The notes under the pieces: model-generated
Seen by the model: only the letters and a program-made list of their open reading frames with translations
What the model was told of the DNA's origin: nothing
Database searches by the model: none
Shown here: positions 6,646 to 13,969 of the stretch, in pieces
Numbering within the stretch: the stretch's first letter is position 1
How the letters are laid out: each line of letters begins with the position of its first letter
Assembly: GCA_934504065.1 (NCBI GenBank)
Contig: CAKSVQ010000018.1
Location: 1-24,475, forward strand
Reading direction: 5' to 3'
Source of the DNA: an uncultured Dysosmobacter sp.
GTDB taxonomy: Bacteria > Bacillota > Clostridia > Oscillospirales > Oscillospiraceae
DNA: 24,475 bases
Translations under genes and position numbers: made by a program

Positions 6646-9600
6646 ATGGCCTTTACGCACTTACATGTTCATACGGAGTTCAGCCTGCTGGACGGCTTCT
6701 GCAAGATCAAGGAACTGCCGCAGGTGGTGAAGTCCATGGGGCAAACGGCCTGCGCCATCACGGATCACGGTGTGATGTACGGCGTGATCGATTTTTACCG
6801 GGCCTGCAAGGCCGAGGGCATCAAGCCCATCATCGGCTGCGAGGTATATGTTGCGCCCCGTGGGCGCTCCCGGTTTGACAAAATTCATGAGTTCGATGCG
6901 GAAAGCCGCCATCTGGTGCTGCTGTGTGAAAACGATGAGGGGTACCGGAACCTTTCTTACATGGTCTCCATGGCATGGACGGAGGGCTTTTATATCAAGC
7001 CGCGCATCGACCTTGCGCTGCTGCGAGAGCACAGTAAAGGGCTGATCGCCCTGTCGGCCTGCCTTGCGGGCGAGATTCCACGGCTTCTGCGCAACGGAGA
7101 ATACGAGAATGCCAAGGCCTACGCGCTGGAAATGCAGGAGATTTTCGGCCCGAAACGGTTTTACCTGGAGCTTCAGGATCACGGCATCCGGGATCAGGCG
7201 CTGGTTAATCAGGGAATTTTGAGGCTCCATCAGGAAACAGGGCTTCCCATGGTCTGCACCAACGATGCCCACTACCTCCGCAAGGAGGACGCCGAAGCGC
7301 ATGATGTGCTGCTGTGTATCCAGACGGGGAAGACGGTGGACGATGAAAACCGGATGCGCTACGAACCCCGGAATTTCTATCTGCGCAGCGAAGCGGAGAT
7401 GGCGGCGCTGTTCGGCACGTATGAGGGCGCCATTGAAAACACGGAAAAAATTGCCCAGCGGTGCAATCTGGAATTCACCTTTGGCAAATACCATCTGCCG
7501 GAATTCCAGCTGCCGCCGGGATATGACAGCTTTTCCTATCTGAAAAAGCTCTGTGACGAGGGCTACCGCGCCCGTTACGGCGAGGATGACCGTTATCGCG
7601 GGCAGCTGAAATATGAGCAGGACATGATCGAGAAAATGGGCTTTACCGATTATTTTCTCATCGTGTCCGACTTTGTGTGCTATGCCAAAAGTGTTGGAAT
7701 CCCCGTGGGCCCGGGGCGCGGTTCTGCCGCAGGGAGCATGGTGTCCTACTGCCTGTACATTACCGATATTGATCCCATGAAATACAGCTTGTATTTCGAG
7801 CGGTTTTTGAACCCGGAACGGGTGAGCATGCCGGATATTGACATGGACTTTGGCGATGCCCGCCGGGGCGAGGTGGTGGATTATGTCCGCCGCAAGTACG
7901 GCGACGACCACGTGGCACAGATCGTGACCTTTGGCACCATGGCGGCCAGAGGTGTGATCCGGGATGTGGGACGGGTGATGAATATCCCCTATGCCGAGGT
8001 GGATGTGATCGCCAAGCTGGTGCCGGGCGGCCCGGGTAACCTGCACATCACGCTGGACGGCGCGCTGCGCCTTTCCAAGCAGCTGCGGGACCTTTACGAT
8101 GGGGATGAAAAGGTCAAAAAGCTCATCGACACCGCCAAGGCACTGGAGGGAATGCCGCGCCACGCCTCCACCCACGCGGCAGGTGTGGTCATCACCCGAA
8201 AGCCCGTTTATGAATATGTGCCGCTGGCAAAAAATGACGAGTCGGTGGTCTGCCAGTATATCATGACCACGCTGGAAGAGCTGGGCCTTTTGAAAATGGA
8301 CTTTCTGGGGCTGCGGAACCTGACGGTTCTGGATGACGCGGTGAAGATGCTCCAGTCCCGCCAGCCGGATTTCTCTCTTGCGAATATCCCGGAAAATGAC
8401 CCTGAGACCTATAAAATGCTGTCCGACGGCAAGACAAACGGCGTGTTCCAAATGGAATCTGCCGGGATGACCGGAGTGTGCGTGGGCTTAAAGCCGCAGA
8501 ATATCGAGGATATTACGGCAATTATCGCCCTGTACCGTCCCGGCCCCATGGATTCCATCCCCAAATTCATTGCCTGCAAGCATGATCCCAAGCTCATTAC
8601 CTATGAGCACCCGGCGCTGGAGCCGATCCTTTCCGTGACCTATGGCTGCATCGTATATCAGGAGCAGGTCATTCAAATTTTCCAGCAGTTGGCGGGCTAT
8701 ACGCTGGGGCAGGCGGACATGCTGCGCCGGGCCATGAGCAAGAAAAAAGCGAAGGACGTGGCCAAGGAGCGGGAATCGTTTCTGCACGGCGACCCGGAGC
8801 GGAATATCAAGGGCTGCGTGGCCAACGGCATCGACCAGGTGGCGGCAGAAAAAATTTACGATGAGATCTTCGCCTTTGCCAATTACGCGTTCAACAAGGC
8901 ACATGCGGTCTCTTATGCCGTGGTGGCGTACCAGACGGCGTATTTCAAATGCCATTATCCGAAGGAATACATGGCGGCCCTGCTGACCAGTGTGCTGGAT
9001 AACTCTGACAAGGTGGCCGGATATATCAACGAGTGCAAGGAGTGCGGCATTGCGCTGCTGCCGCCGGACATCAACCGCTCTGCCGACCGTTTCACCGTGG
9101 AGGATGGCGGTATCCGTTTTGGTCTGGTGGCCATCAAGAATATTGGCCGGGGCTTCATTCTCTCTGTGATGCGGGAGCGGGAAAACGGTCAATTTACGTC
9201 TCTGCACGATTTCTGCACCCGCATGATCGGCAGCGACATGAATAAGCGGGCGGTGGAGAATCTTATCCGCGCCGGAGCCTTTGACTCCACCGGGGCAAAG
9301 CGCTCGCAGCTTATTCAGGTCTATGAGACAGTGATGGACTCCATCTCCTCCCAACAAAAGCAGAATCTGGAAGGGCAGATGGACTTTTTCTCCATGGCCG
9401 CCGGAAACGAGGACCTTTCCGCTGTCAGGGATGTGGTCCTGCCGGATATTCCAGAATATACGCCGCAGGAACTGATGACGATGGAAAAGGAGACGACGGG
9501 TCTCTATCTCTCCGGCCATCCCATGGATGCTTACCGGGATCTGGTGCGCAGGCTCAATGCTCCCTCTATCGCTTCGATTTTGGAGGATTTCGCGCAGGAG

Positions 9601-10146
9601 GGCGGCCCTACCCGCTTTGCGGACAATCAGCGCATTTCCATCGCCGGAGTGGTGACCTCCAGCAAGACGAAAACTACTAAGAATAACAGCCTGATGGCCT
9701 ATGTCACCGTGGAGGATGACACCGGAGCCATCGAACTGCTGTGCTTTTCCAGGGTGCTGGATGTCTGCGGCGCTTACCTGCGGGAAAATCAGGCGGTCAT
9801 CATTCAGGGTAAGCTCTCTGTCCGGGATGAAAAAGCCCCGCAGATTATCTGCGACACGGCCTATCCACTCTCCACAGCAGAGAGCAGCCTGCCGCCCAAG
9901 GGTGCGTTTGCTCCGAAAAACGGCAAGCTGGTGGCAGGCAGCACACTCTTTTTGAAATTTCCCAGCATCAACGATCCCACGGTGCGCCACATGAAGCTGG
10001 TGTTCCACATGTTCCCGGGCACCACACAGGTAAAAATGGTCATGGCGGATACAAGAAAGGTCTACGCAACGCATGTGCTTTTGCATAAAGCGCTGGTGGA
10101 CGAAGCGAAAGAGACCTTGGGCGAGGAAAATGTCGTGGTCAAATAA
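6646..10146 (+). CDS. dnaE: DNA polymerase III alpha subunit
   Basis: This is the catalytic subunit of a C-family replicative polymerase, 1166 residues, of the DnaE (not PolC) type because no DEDD exonuclease domain is inserted. Domains in order: an N-terminal PHP domain (HLHVHTEFSLLDG at the start, then ITDHG); the palm with GPGRGSAAGS (355-364) and catalytic aspartates in PDIDMDF (Asp397, Asp399, Asp401); the fingers region; a helix-hairpin-helix region (around ALLPPDINRS); and an OB-fold from about residue 995 to 1075 (ISIAGVVTSS). The start ATG follows AGGAGAT. Many Firmicutes also carry PolC, which is not in this window, so whether this enzyme is the main replicase or primer-extending partner cannot be told here. 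It ends 12 bases before a strong terminator. Confidence 0.97.
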   Translation: MAFTHLHVHTEFSLLDGFCKIKELPQVVKSMGQTACAITDHGVMYGVIDFYRACKAEGIKPIIGCEVYVAPRGRSRFDKIHEFDAESRHLVLLCENDEGYRNLSYMVSMAWTEGFYIKPRIDLALLREHSKGLIALSACLAGEIPRLLRNGEYENAKAYALEMQEIFGPKRFYLELQDHGIRDQALVNQGILRLHQETGLPMVCTNDAHYLRKEDAEAHDVLLCIQTGKTVDDENRMRYEPRNFYLRSEAEMAALFGTYEGAIENTEKIAQRCNLEFTFGKYHLPEFQLPPGYDSFSYLKKLCDEGYRARYGEDDRYRGQLKYEQDMIEKMGFTDYFLIVSDFVCYAKSVGIPVGPGRGSAAGSMVSYCLYITDIDPMKYSLYFERFLNPERVSMPDIDMDFGDARRGEVVDYVRRKYGDDHVAQIVTFGTMAARGVIRDVGRVMNIPYAEVDVIAKLVPGGPGNLHITLDGALRLSKQLRDLYDGDEKVKKLIDTAKALEGMPRHASTHAAGVVITRKPVYEYVPLAKNDESVVCQYIMTTLEELGLLKMDFLGLRNLTVLDDAVKMLQSRQPDFSLANIPENDPETYKMLSDGKTNGVFQMESAGMTGVCVGLKPQNIEDITAIIALYRPGPMDSIPKFIACKHDPKLITYEHPALEPILSVTYGCIVYQEQVIQIFQQLAGYTLGQADMLRRAMSKKKAKDVAKERESFLHGDPERNIKGCVANGIDQVAAEKIYDEIFAFANYAFNKAHAVSYAVVAYQTAYFKCHYPKEYMAALLTSVLDNSDKVAGYINECKECGIALLPPDINRSADRFTVEDGGIRFGLVAIKNIGRGFILSVMRERENGQFTSLHDFCTRMIGSDMNKRAVENLIRAGAFDSTGAKRSQLIQVYETVMDSISSQQKQNLEGQMDFFSMAAGNEDLSAVRDVVLPDIPEYTPQELMTMEKETTGLYLSGHPMDAYRDLVRRLNAPSIASILEDFAQEGGPTRFADNQRISIAGVVTSSKTKTTKNNSLMAYVTVEDDTGAIELLCFSRVLDVCGAYLRENQAVIIQGKLSVRDEKAPQIICDTAYPLSTAESSLPPKGAFAPKNGKLVAGSTLFLKFPSINDPTVRHMKLVFHMFPGTTQVKMVMADTRKVYATHVLLHKALVDEAKETLGEENVVVK

Positions 10147-10158
10147 GCAGGAAAGAGA

Positions 10159-10198
10159 CCGGAGCCGCAGACGAAATGCGTTGCGGCTTCGGCTTTTT
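10159..10198 (+). terminator. Intrinsic terminator after dnaE
   Basis: CCGGAGCCGCA (10159-10169) pairs with TGCGGCTTCGG (10182-10192), an 11-bp stem with one G-U pair. The loop contains a further ACG/CGT pairing. CTTTTT follows (10193-10198). It closes the hprK-dnaE block. Confidence 0.9.
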
Positions 10199-10253
10199 CA
10201 AATATCATGCCATGCCGCAAGCGAAAGAATGTCCCTCTGTCCGTATGGACCGA

Positions 10254-10282
10254 TCATATTGCGCCGGGAGAGCGCATAGGGT
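10254..10282 (+). promoter_or_regulatory. Candidate sigma-E (sporulation, mother-cell) promoter for the SpoIVF-like operon
   Basis: TCATATT (10254-10260) matches the Bacillus subtilis sigma-E -35 consensus KMATATT fully. After 14 bases comes CATAGGGT (10275-10282), which keeps the CATA and final T of the -10 consensus CATACAHT but not its middle. Spacing is within the known 14-15 range. The site lies 30 bases before the chosen start of the SpoIVFA-like gene, and B. subtilis spoIVF is known to be sigma-E controlled. No convincing sigma-A promoter is visible in this gap. The -10 mismatches keep confidence moderate. Confidence 0.5.
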
Positions 10283-10311
10283 GAAAAGGACCGATGGAGG
10301 GAGGGGATAAG

Positions 10312-11250
10312 ATGACTTCACGGTACTCAGGTAAGCGCTTATCCAGCGCGGCGGTGCGGAAGAAAAAGCCCGTTCAGCGCAACGGGGCCGAAGGACGAAA
10401 CGCGCGCTCCACATCCGCAGAACGCCTGCGCCTGACCCGCTTTCTCATCTGCGGCGCGGCATTTGTTTTGCTGGTGGCGGCGAAGTGGGCCCTGCCGGAG
10501 CGCATGGAAGCGGTAAACGCCCGCCTTGCAAGCGCTTTAACGCGAAATATGGACGTACAGGCGGTTTTTTCGGCAGTGGGCCGCGGCTTCTCCGGGAAAA
10601 CAGAAAGCGCGGCACAGGAGCTTTATCAGGCGGTGTTCCACCCCTCAGAGGAACGTAGCGTTTCCGGCTCGGCACTCTCCATGCCGGAGGAAACACCCGC
10701 GCTGTCGATTTTACAGGAATACCGCGCAGAACCCGTGGTGCAGACGGAGGAAACGGTGCAGGCGCCTGCGGAGAATACCGGGGCGTCTACACTGGCTTAT
10801 GTGCTTTATTCAGACCGCAATCTGCCGGAAAATGTGAGTATGGAGCAGGCAATTTTGAATTTTGATTACTGCACGCCCGTGTGTGGTGTGCTCTCCTCGC
10901 CCTTTGGATACCGGGAACATCCGCTGGAGGGCGAGGAGCGGTTTCACTACGGTGTGGATCTGGCCGCCGACAGTGGAACGGCGGTGCAGTGCTTTGCAGA
11001 CGGAACGGTCACAGCGGTAGGGGAGAGCAGCAGCTACGGAAAATACTGCATCGTCACCCATGCCGGAGAATATGCCACGCTTTACGCGCATTGCAGCAGG
11101 ATCACCGCCGCGTCCGGTGCCAAGGTTTCCAAGGGAGAAAAAATCGCCGAGGTGGGGGAGACGGGAATGGCAACAGGCCCCCATCTACACTTTGAGGTGC
11201 ACCGGAACGACACCTATCTGAATCCGATCTACTATGTCTCTGCGGCATAG
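10312..11250 (+). CDS. M23/LytM-domain membrane protein, SpoIVFA-like
   Basis: This 312-residue protein has a basic cytosolic N-terminus and one transmembrane helix (about 44-61, RFLICGAAFVLLVAAKW). A long low-complexity linker follows, then a C-terminal M23 peptidase (LytM) domain. The zinc/catalytic set appears complete: His212 and Asp216 (HYGVDLA), His260 (YAHCS), His291 and His293 (GPHLHFEV). Topology, length and a partner M50 protease immediately downstream match SpoIVFA, which in Bacillus helps hold the SpoIVFB protease inactive until the forespore signals. A plain cell-wall endopeptidase is the alternative. The ATG at 10312 was chosen over 10294 because GGAGGGAGGGG lies just before it. 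The 3' end overlaps the next gene by 17 bases. Confidence 0.75.
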   Translation: MTSRYSGKRLSSAAVRKKKPVQRNGAEGRNARSTSAERLRLTRFLICGAAFVLLVAAKWALPERMEAVNARLASALTRNMDVQAVFSAVGRGFSGKTESAAQELYQAVFHPSEERSVSGSALSMPEETPALSILQEYRAEPVVQTEETVQAPAENTGASTLAYVLYSDRNLPENVSMEQAILNFDYCTPVCGVLSSPFGYREHPLEGEERFHYGVDLAADSGTAVQCFADGTVTAVGESSSYGKYCIVTHAGEYATLYAHCSRITAASGAKVSKGEKIAEVGETGMATGPHLHFEVHRNDTYLNPIYYVSAA

Positions 11251-11824
11251 GGGACGCATCCGTGTTTCCGGTGGCTTCTGCCTGCTCGCGGTCTGGTTCG
11301 CGCTGGTGAACGGCTGGCAGACGCTGGCCATTGTTTTGCTGGCTTCCGCTGTTCATGAGGCGGGACACGTGCTGGCGCTCTGGTGCTTTGGCGCGCCCTG
11401 CCGCGCTGTGCGTCTGGAGCTTTGGGGCGCGGTGATGGAAGCGGAACAGGAACATTTTACCTATGGCGCGGAGATCGTTTGCGTATTGGCCGGACCATGC
11501 GCAAATCTTCTCTGTGCGGCAGCAGTTGGGGCGCACTCCGAGGTTTTGACAGGGGCTAATCTGGTGCTGTGCGTTTTTAACTTGCTGCCGCTGCGGCCGC
11601 TGGACGGAGGACGCGCGCTGTATCTCGCCGTAAGCGCGCTAGCCGGACCGAGGGCAGGCGAATGCACCGCCCGCGCCGCAGGAGGGGTGACCGGAGCGGC
11701 GCTGGGCTCTGCGCTGGTGTGGGTAATGGGCCGCACCGGGGGCAGCTTGTGGCTTCTGCCTGCCGCCGCGGCAGCATATTTTCTCTCTATCGGGGAATTA
11801 TCCGGAAAGCAGCGCTTTTTCTGA
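11234..11824 (+). CDS. M50 site-2 intramembrane protease, SpoIVFB-like
   Basis: This 196-residue, very hydrophobic protein carries the M50 zinc motif HEAGH (His41, Glu42, His45) within a membrane segment, and the second metal-ligand motif NLLPLRPLDGG (Asn116 to Asp124) in a later helix. That arrangement is diagnostic of intramembrane site-2 proteases; the NLLPxxPLDGGR form is like SpoIVFB, which cleaves pro-sigma-K in the mother cell. At 196 residues it is much shorter than Bacillus SpoIVFB (about 288), and no C-terminal CBS domain is present. The start overlaps the upstream LytM gene and has no good Shine-Dalgarno, so translation is probably coupled. Other substrates (anti-sigma factors, signal peptides) are possible. 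Confidence 0.78.
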   Translation: MSLRHRGRIRVSGGFCLLAVWFALVNGWQTLAIVLLASAVHEAGHVLALWCFGAPCRAVRLELWGAVMEAEQEHFTYGAEIVCVLAGPCANLLCAAAVGAHSEVLTGANLVLCVFNLLPLRPLDGGRALYLAVSALAGPRAGECTARAAGGVTGAALGSALVWVMGRTGGSLWLLPAAAAAYFLSIGELSGKQRFF

Positions 11825-11832
11825 AAAAATAC

Positions 11833-11861
11833 TTGCAATCAGACAAGAACCATGGTATCAT
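11833..11861 (+). promoter_or_regulatory. Promoter of rplS
   Basis: TTGCAA (11833-11838) and TATCAT (11856-11861) are separated by 17 bases. Transcription would start near 11868 and give a leader of about 94 bases, enough for the structured element described next. The promoter begins 9 bases after the M50 protease stop codon. Confidence 0.75.
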
Positions 11862-11891
11862 ATTTAGGCTACAAAGGGCGGTCCTCTGCCG

Positions 11892-11940
11892 TGCACGCGC
11901 AAAATAGCGCAGGTGTGCATCAAAAGCGGTACGAACACCT
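11892..11940 (+). promoter_or_regulatory. Structured rplS leader, candidate L19 leader element
   Basis: The leader can form TGCAC-GCGC (11892-11900) paired with GCGC (11907-11910) and GTGCA (11915-11919). The sequence AGGTGT (11911-11916) can alternatively pair with ACACCT (11935-11940), ending 5 bases before the AGGAGG Shine-Dalgarno region. The two pairings overlap by two bases and so compete. Firmicutes have a described L19 leader RNA thought to mediate autoregulation; membership is inferred from position and shape and was not checked against a covariance model. Confidence 0.45.
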
Positions 11941-11961
11941 ATAAATCAGGAGGAAATATCC

Positions 11962-12303
11962 ATGGATCTTATCAAGGAACTGAACAAGGAAACTCTGGCC
12001 AACGAAGTGGCCCCCGTCCAGATCGGTGACACCGTGCGTGTCCACGTGAAGGTCAAGGAAGGCTCCCGCGAGCGTATTCAGGTCTTCGAGGGCACTGTGA
12101 TCGCCAAGAAGCACGGCGGCATTGAGGAGACCATCACCGTCCGCCGCCTGTCCTACGGTGTCGGCGTGGAGAAGGTGTTCCCCGTCCATTCTCCTTCCAT
12201 CGATCACATCGAGATCGTCCGCAACGGCTCTGTCCGTCGTGCCAAGCTGTATTATCTGCGCGGCCGCGTGGGCAAGGGTGCCAAGGTCAAGGAGAAGCTT
12301 TGA
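11962..12303 (+). CDS. rplS: 50S ribosomal protein L19
   Basis: L19 lies at the subunit interface of the ribosome. The 113-residue product has the family's typical length and motifs: the [20 protein letters not shown] region, [32 protein letters not shown], and the end [19 protein letters not shown]. The start ATG follows AGGAGGAAATATCC. Codon use is strongly biased (AAG, CGT, GTC, ATC dominate), as expected for a highly expressed gene. It is a single-gene transcript with its own promoter and terminator. In many bacteria rplS lies beside trmD/rimM; here those are absent and lepB and rbgA follow instead. Confidence 0.97.
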   Translation: MDLIKELNKETLANEVAPVQIGDTVRVHVKVKEGSRERIQVFEGTVIAKKHGGIEETITVRRLSYGVGVEKVFPVHSPSIDHIEIVRNGSVRRAKLYYLRGRVGKGAKVKEKL

Positions 12304-12312
12304 TCCCGGAAC

Positions 12313-12340
12313 AAAAGAGAGGCACTTGCCTCTCTTTTTT
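12313..12340 (+). terminator. Intrinsic terminator after rplS
   Basis: AAAAGAGAGGC (12313-12323) pairs perfectly with GCCTCTCTTTT, with a 4-base loop (ACTT). The 3' arm runs into a T tract ending at 12340. It begins 9 bases after the rplS stop. Confidence 0.93.
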
Positions 12341-12349
12341 CTTGTGCGA

Positions 12350-12388
12350 AAAAATCTTCCTGCTCTCTTGTGGAGCGGGAAGATTTTT
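12350..12388 (+). terminator. Second long hairpin, probable bidirectional terminator
   Basis: A 16-bp stem with one G-U pair is formed by 12350-12365 (AAAAATCTTCCTGCTC) and 12373-12388 (GAGCGGGAAGATTTTT), with a 7-base loop. T runs flank it in both orientations. It stands only 10 bases after the rplS terminator and overlaps the candidate lepB promoter. Confidence 0.7.
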
Positions 12389-12396
12389 GTTATACT
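12368..12396 (+). promoter_or_regulatory. Candidate promoter of the lepB operon
   Basis: TTGTGG (12368-12373), 17 bases, then TATACT (12391-12396). The -35 lies in the loop and 3' arm of the preceding hairpin. It would give a leader of about 88 bases before lepB. The two strong hairpins upstream mean the operon needs a promoter close to here. Confidence 0.55.
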
Positions 12397-12491
12397 AATG
12401 TGTCAGATTCCAAATGCTGAAAAAAGGAGCGTGCCTTTGCGCCATGCGGATGAACTCCCAACGGAAAAAACGCGCATTAGGAGATAGGATC

Positions 12492-13076
12492 ATGCAGAAA
12501 AAAGACGAGAAAGCAATTCCCGGCCGGGATATGTATGAATGGGTGCAGGCGCTGGTCTGCTCAGTGCTGGCGGTTGTGCTGCTGTTCACCTTTGTCATCC
12601 GGCTGATTGGCGTGGACGGCCATTCCATGGTGCCCACCCTTCAGGATCAGGATCGCTTGCTGGTGCTCAATTCCATGTGGTATCATGATTATCAGTATGG
12701 CGATATTGTGATCCTGCGGAAAAACGGTGTTTTTGACAACGATCCCATTGTCAAGCGGGTAATTGCCACCGAGGGGCAGACGGTGGATATTGACTTTTCT
12801 TCCGGCAGCGTCTGTGTAGACGGCGCGCTTTTGAAGGAGGATTACATCAACGAACTGACCTTTGAAGAGGAGGGAATGGAGTTTCCCCTGACTGTTCCGG
12901 AGGGCAGCATCTTTGTCATGGGGGATAACCGCAACCACAGCAACGACAGCCGGGATTCCCGGCTGGGCACGGTGGACAGCCGCTATGTGATCGGCAAGGC
13001 GGTATTTCTGGTGTTCCCCGGGGCGGATATTGTAACGGAGAAACGGGACTTCAGCCGGATCGGAGTGATTCAATGA
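12492..13076 (+). CDS. lepB: Signal peptidase I
   Basis: This type I signal peptidase (S26 family) removes signal peptides from secreted proteins at the outer face of the membrane. The 194-residue product has one N-terminal transmembrane helix (about 17-40), followed by the nucleophile Ser45 in GHSMVPTL and the general base Lys88 in PIVKRVIA. The conserved MGDNRNHSNDSRD box lies in the C-terminal half. The ATG at 12492 was chosen because AGGAGATAGGATC precedes it; in-frame ATGs at 12414, 12444 and 12450 would add up to 26 basic residues but lack well-spaced ribosome sites. The stop overlaps the rbgA start (ATGA), so the two are translationally coupled. Confidence 0.95.
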   Translation: MQKKDEKAIPGRDMYEWVQALVCSVLAVVLLFTFVIRLIGVDGHSMVPTLQDQDRLLVLNSMWYHDYQYGDIVILRKNGVFDNDPIVKRVIATEGQTVDIDFSSGSVCVDGALLKEDYINELTFEEEGMEFPLTVPEGSIFVMGDNRNHSNDSRDSRLGTVDSRYVIGKAVFLVFPGADIVTEKRDFSRIGVIQ

Positions 13077-13945
13077 ATATTCAATGGTATCCCGGGCATA
13101 TGACAAAGACCCGGCGGATGATCGTCGATCAGATTAAAAATGTGGATGCGGTGTGTGAGATTTTAGATGCCCGCATCCCGGTTTCCAGCCGGAACCCGGA
13201 TGTGGACGAGCTGACAGCGGGAAAGCCCCGTCTGATCGTTTTGAACCGGGTGGATCAGGCAGATCAGGCGGCTACTGAGCAATGGGCGGCGTACTTCCGG
13301 GCAAAGGGCTATGCCGTACTGGAATCGGATGCCAGAGGCGGACAGGGCACGGCCCGGTTTGCCGGGGCTGTCCGAGAACTGCTGGCGGACAAGCTGCGTG
13401 CTTATGCGGAAAAGGGTATGGCGGGCCGAGTCGTCCGGGTGATGATCTTGGGGATACCCAATGTGGGCAAGTCCACATTTATCAATAAGGTAGCGGGGCG
13501 GAAGACTGCCAAGACCGAAGACCGCCCCGGTGTTACCCGCTCGAAGCAGTGGGTGCCCATCGACCGGGGGCTGGAGCTGCTGGACACTCCCGGCATTCTC
13601 TGGCCGAAATTTGAGGATCAGAGTGTGGGCATGAATCTTGCCTACACCGGAGCGGTAAAGGACGATATTCTGGACGTTGAGACACTGGGCTGCCATCTGA
13701 TGGCGTATTTGGGCGGCCAGTACTCAGACGCACTGAAAACAGCCTATAAATTATCAGAGCTTCCCACCCGCAAGGACGTGGAAAACGACGTGGCCTACGG
13801 CTACCGCCTGCTGGAAGCGGCGGGGAAAAAGCGTGGCTTTCTCATTTCCGGCGGCGAGGTGGATACGGAACGCATGGCAAAAATTTTGCTGGATGAGTTC
13901 CGTTCCGGCAAGCTTGGCCGCTTTACACTGGAACTGCCGGAGTGA
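13073..13945 (+). CDS. rbgA: Ribosome biogenesis GTPase YlqF/RbgA
   Basis: This circularly permuted GTPase is required for late assembly of the 50S subunit in Gram-positive bacteria. The 290-residue product has motifs in permuted order: the G4-type segment LNRVD (57-61) first, then the P-loop GIPNVGKS (127-134), the RPGVTRSKQW switch region (151-160) and DTPG (171-174). The N-terminus WYPGHMTKTRR is diagnostic of the family. The G4 element reads NRVD in place of NKxD, a Lys-to-Arg change. The C-terminal helical domain, which contacts rRNA in the family, is complete. It overlaps lepB by 4 bases and is followed after 24 bases by an unknown membrane protein. Confidence 0.96.
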   Translation: MNIQWYPGHMTKTRRMIVDQIKNVDAVCEILDARIPVSSRNPDVDELTAGKPRLIVLNRVDQADQAATEQWAAYFRAKGYAVLESDARGGQGTARFAGAVRELLADKLRAYAEKGMAGRVVRVMILGIPNVGKSTFINKVAGRKTAKTEDRPGVTRSKQWVPIDRGLELLDTPGILWPKFEDQSVGMNLAYTGAVKDDILDVETLGCHLMAYLGGQYSDALKTAYKLSELPTRKDVENDVAYGYRLLEAAGKKRGFLISGGEVDTERMAKILLDEFRSGKLGRFTLELPE

Positions 13946-13969
13946 GACACAGTAAAAGAGGTGTGAACG

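Noticed and set aside
6661..10086. Two long minus-strand open frames (about 596 and 532 codons) opposite dnaE
   Set aside because: They are fully covered by an unmistakable DnaE on the plus strand, have His/Arg/Gln-rich sequence without known motifs, and lack upstream ribosome sites. They follow from GC-rich codon use.
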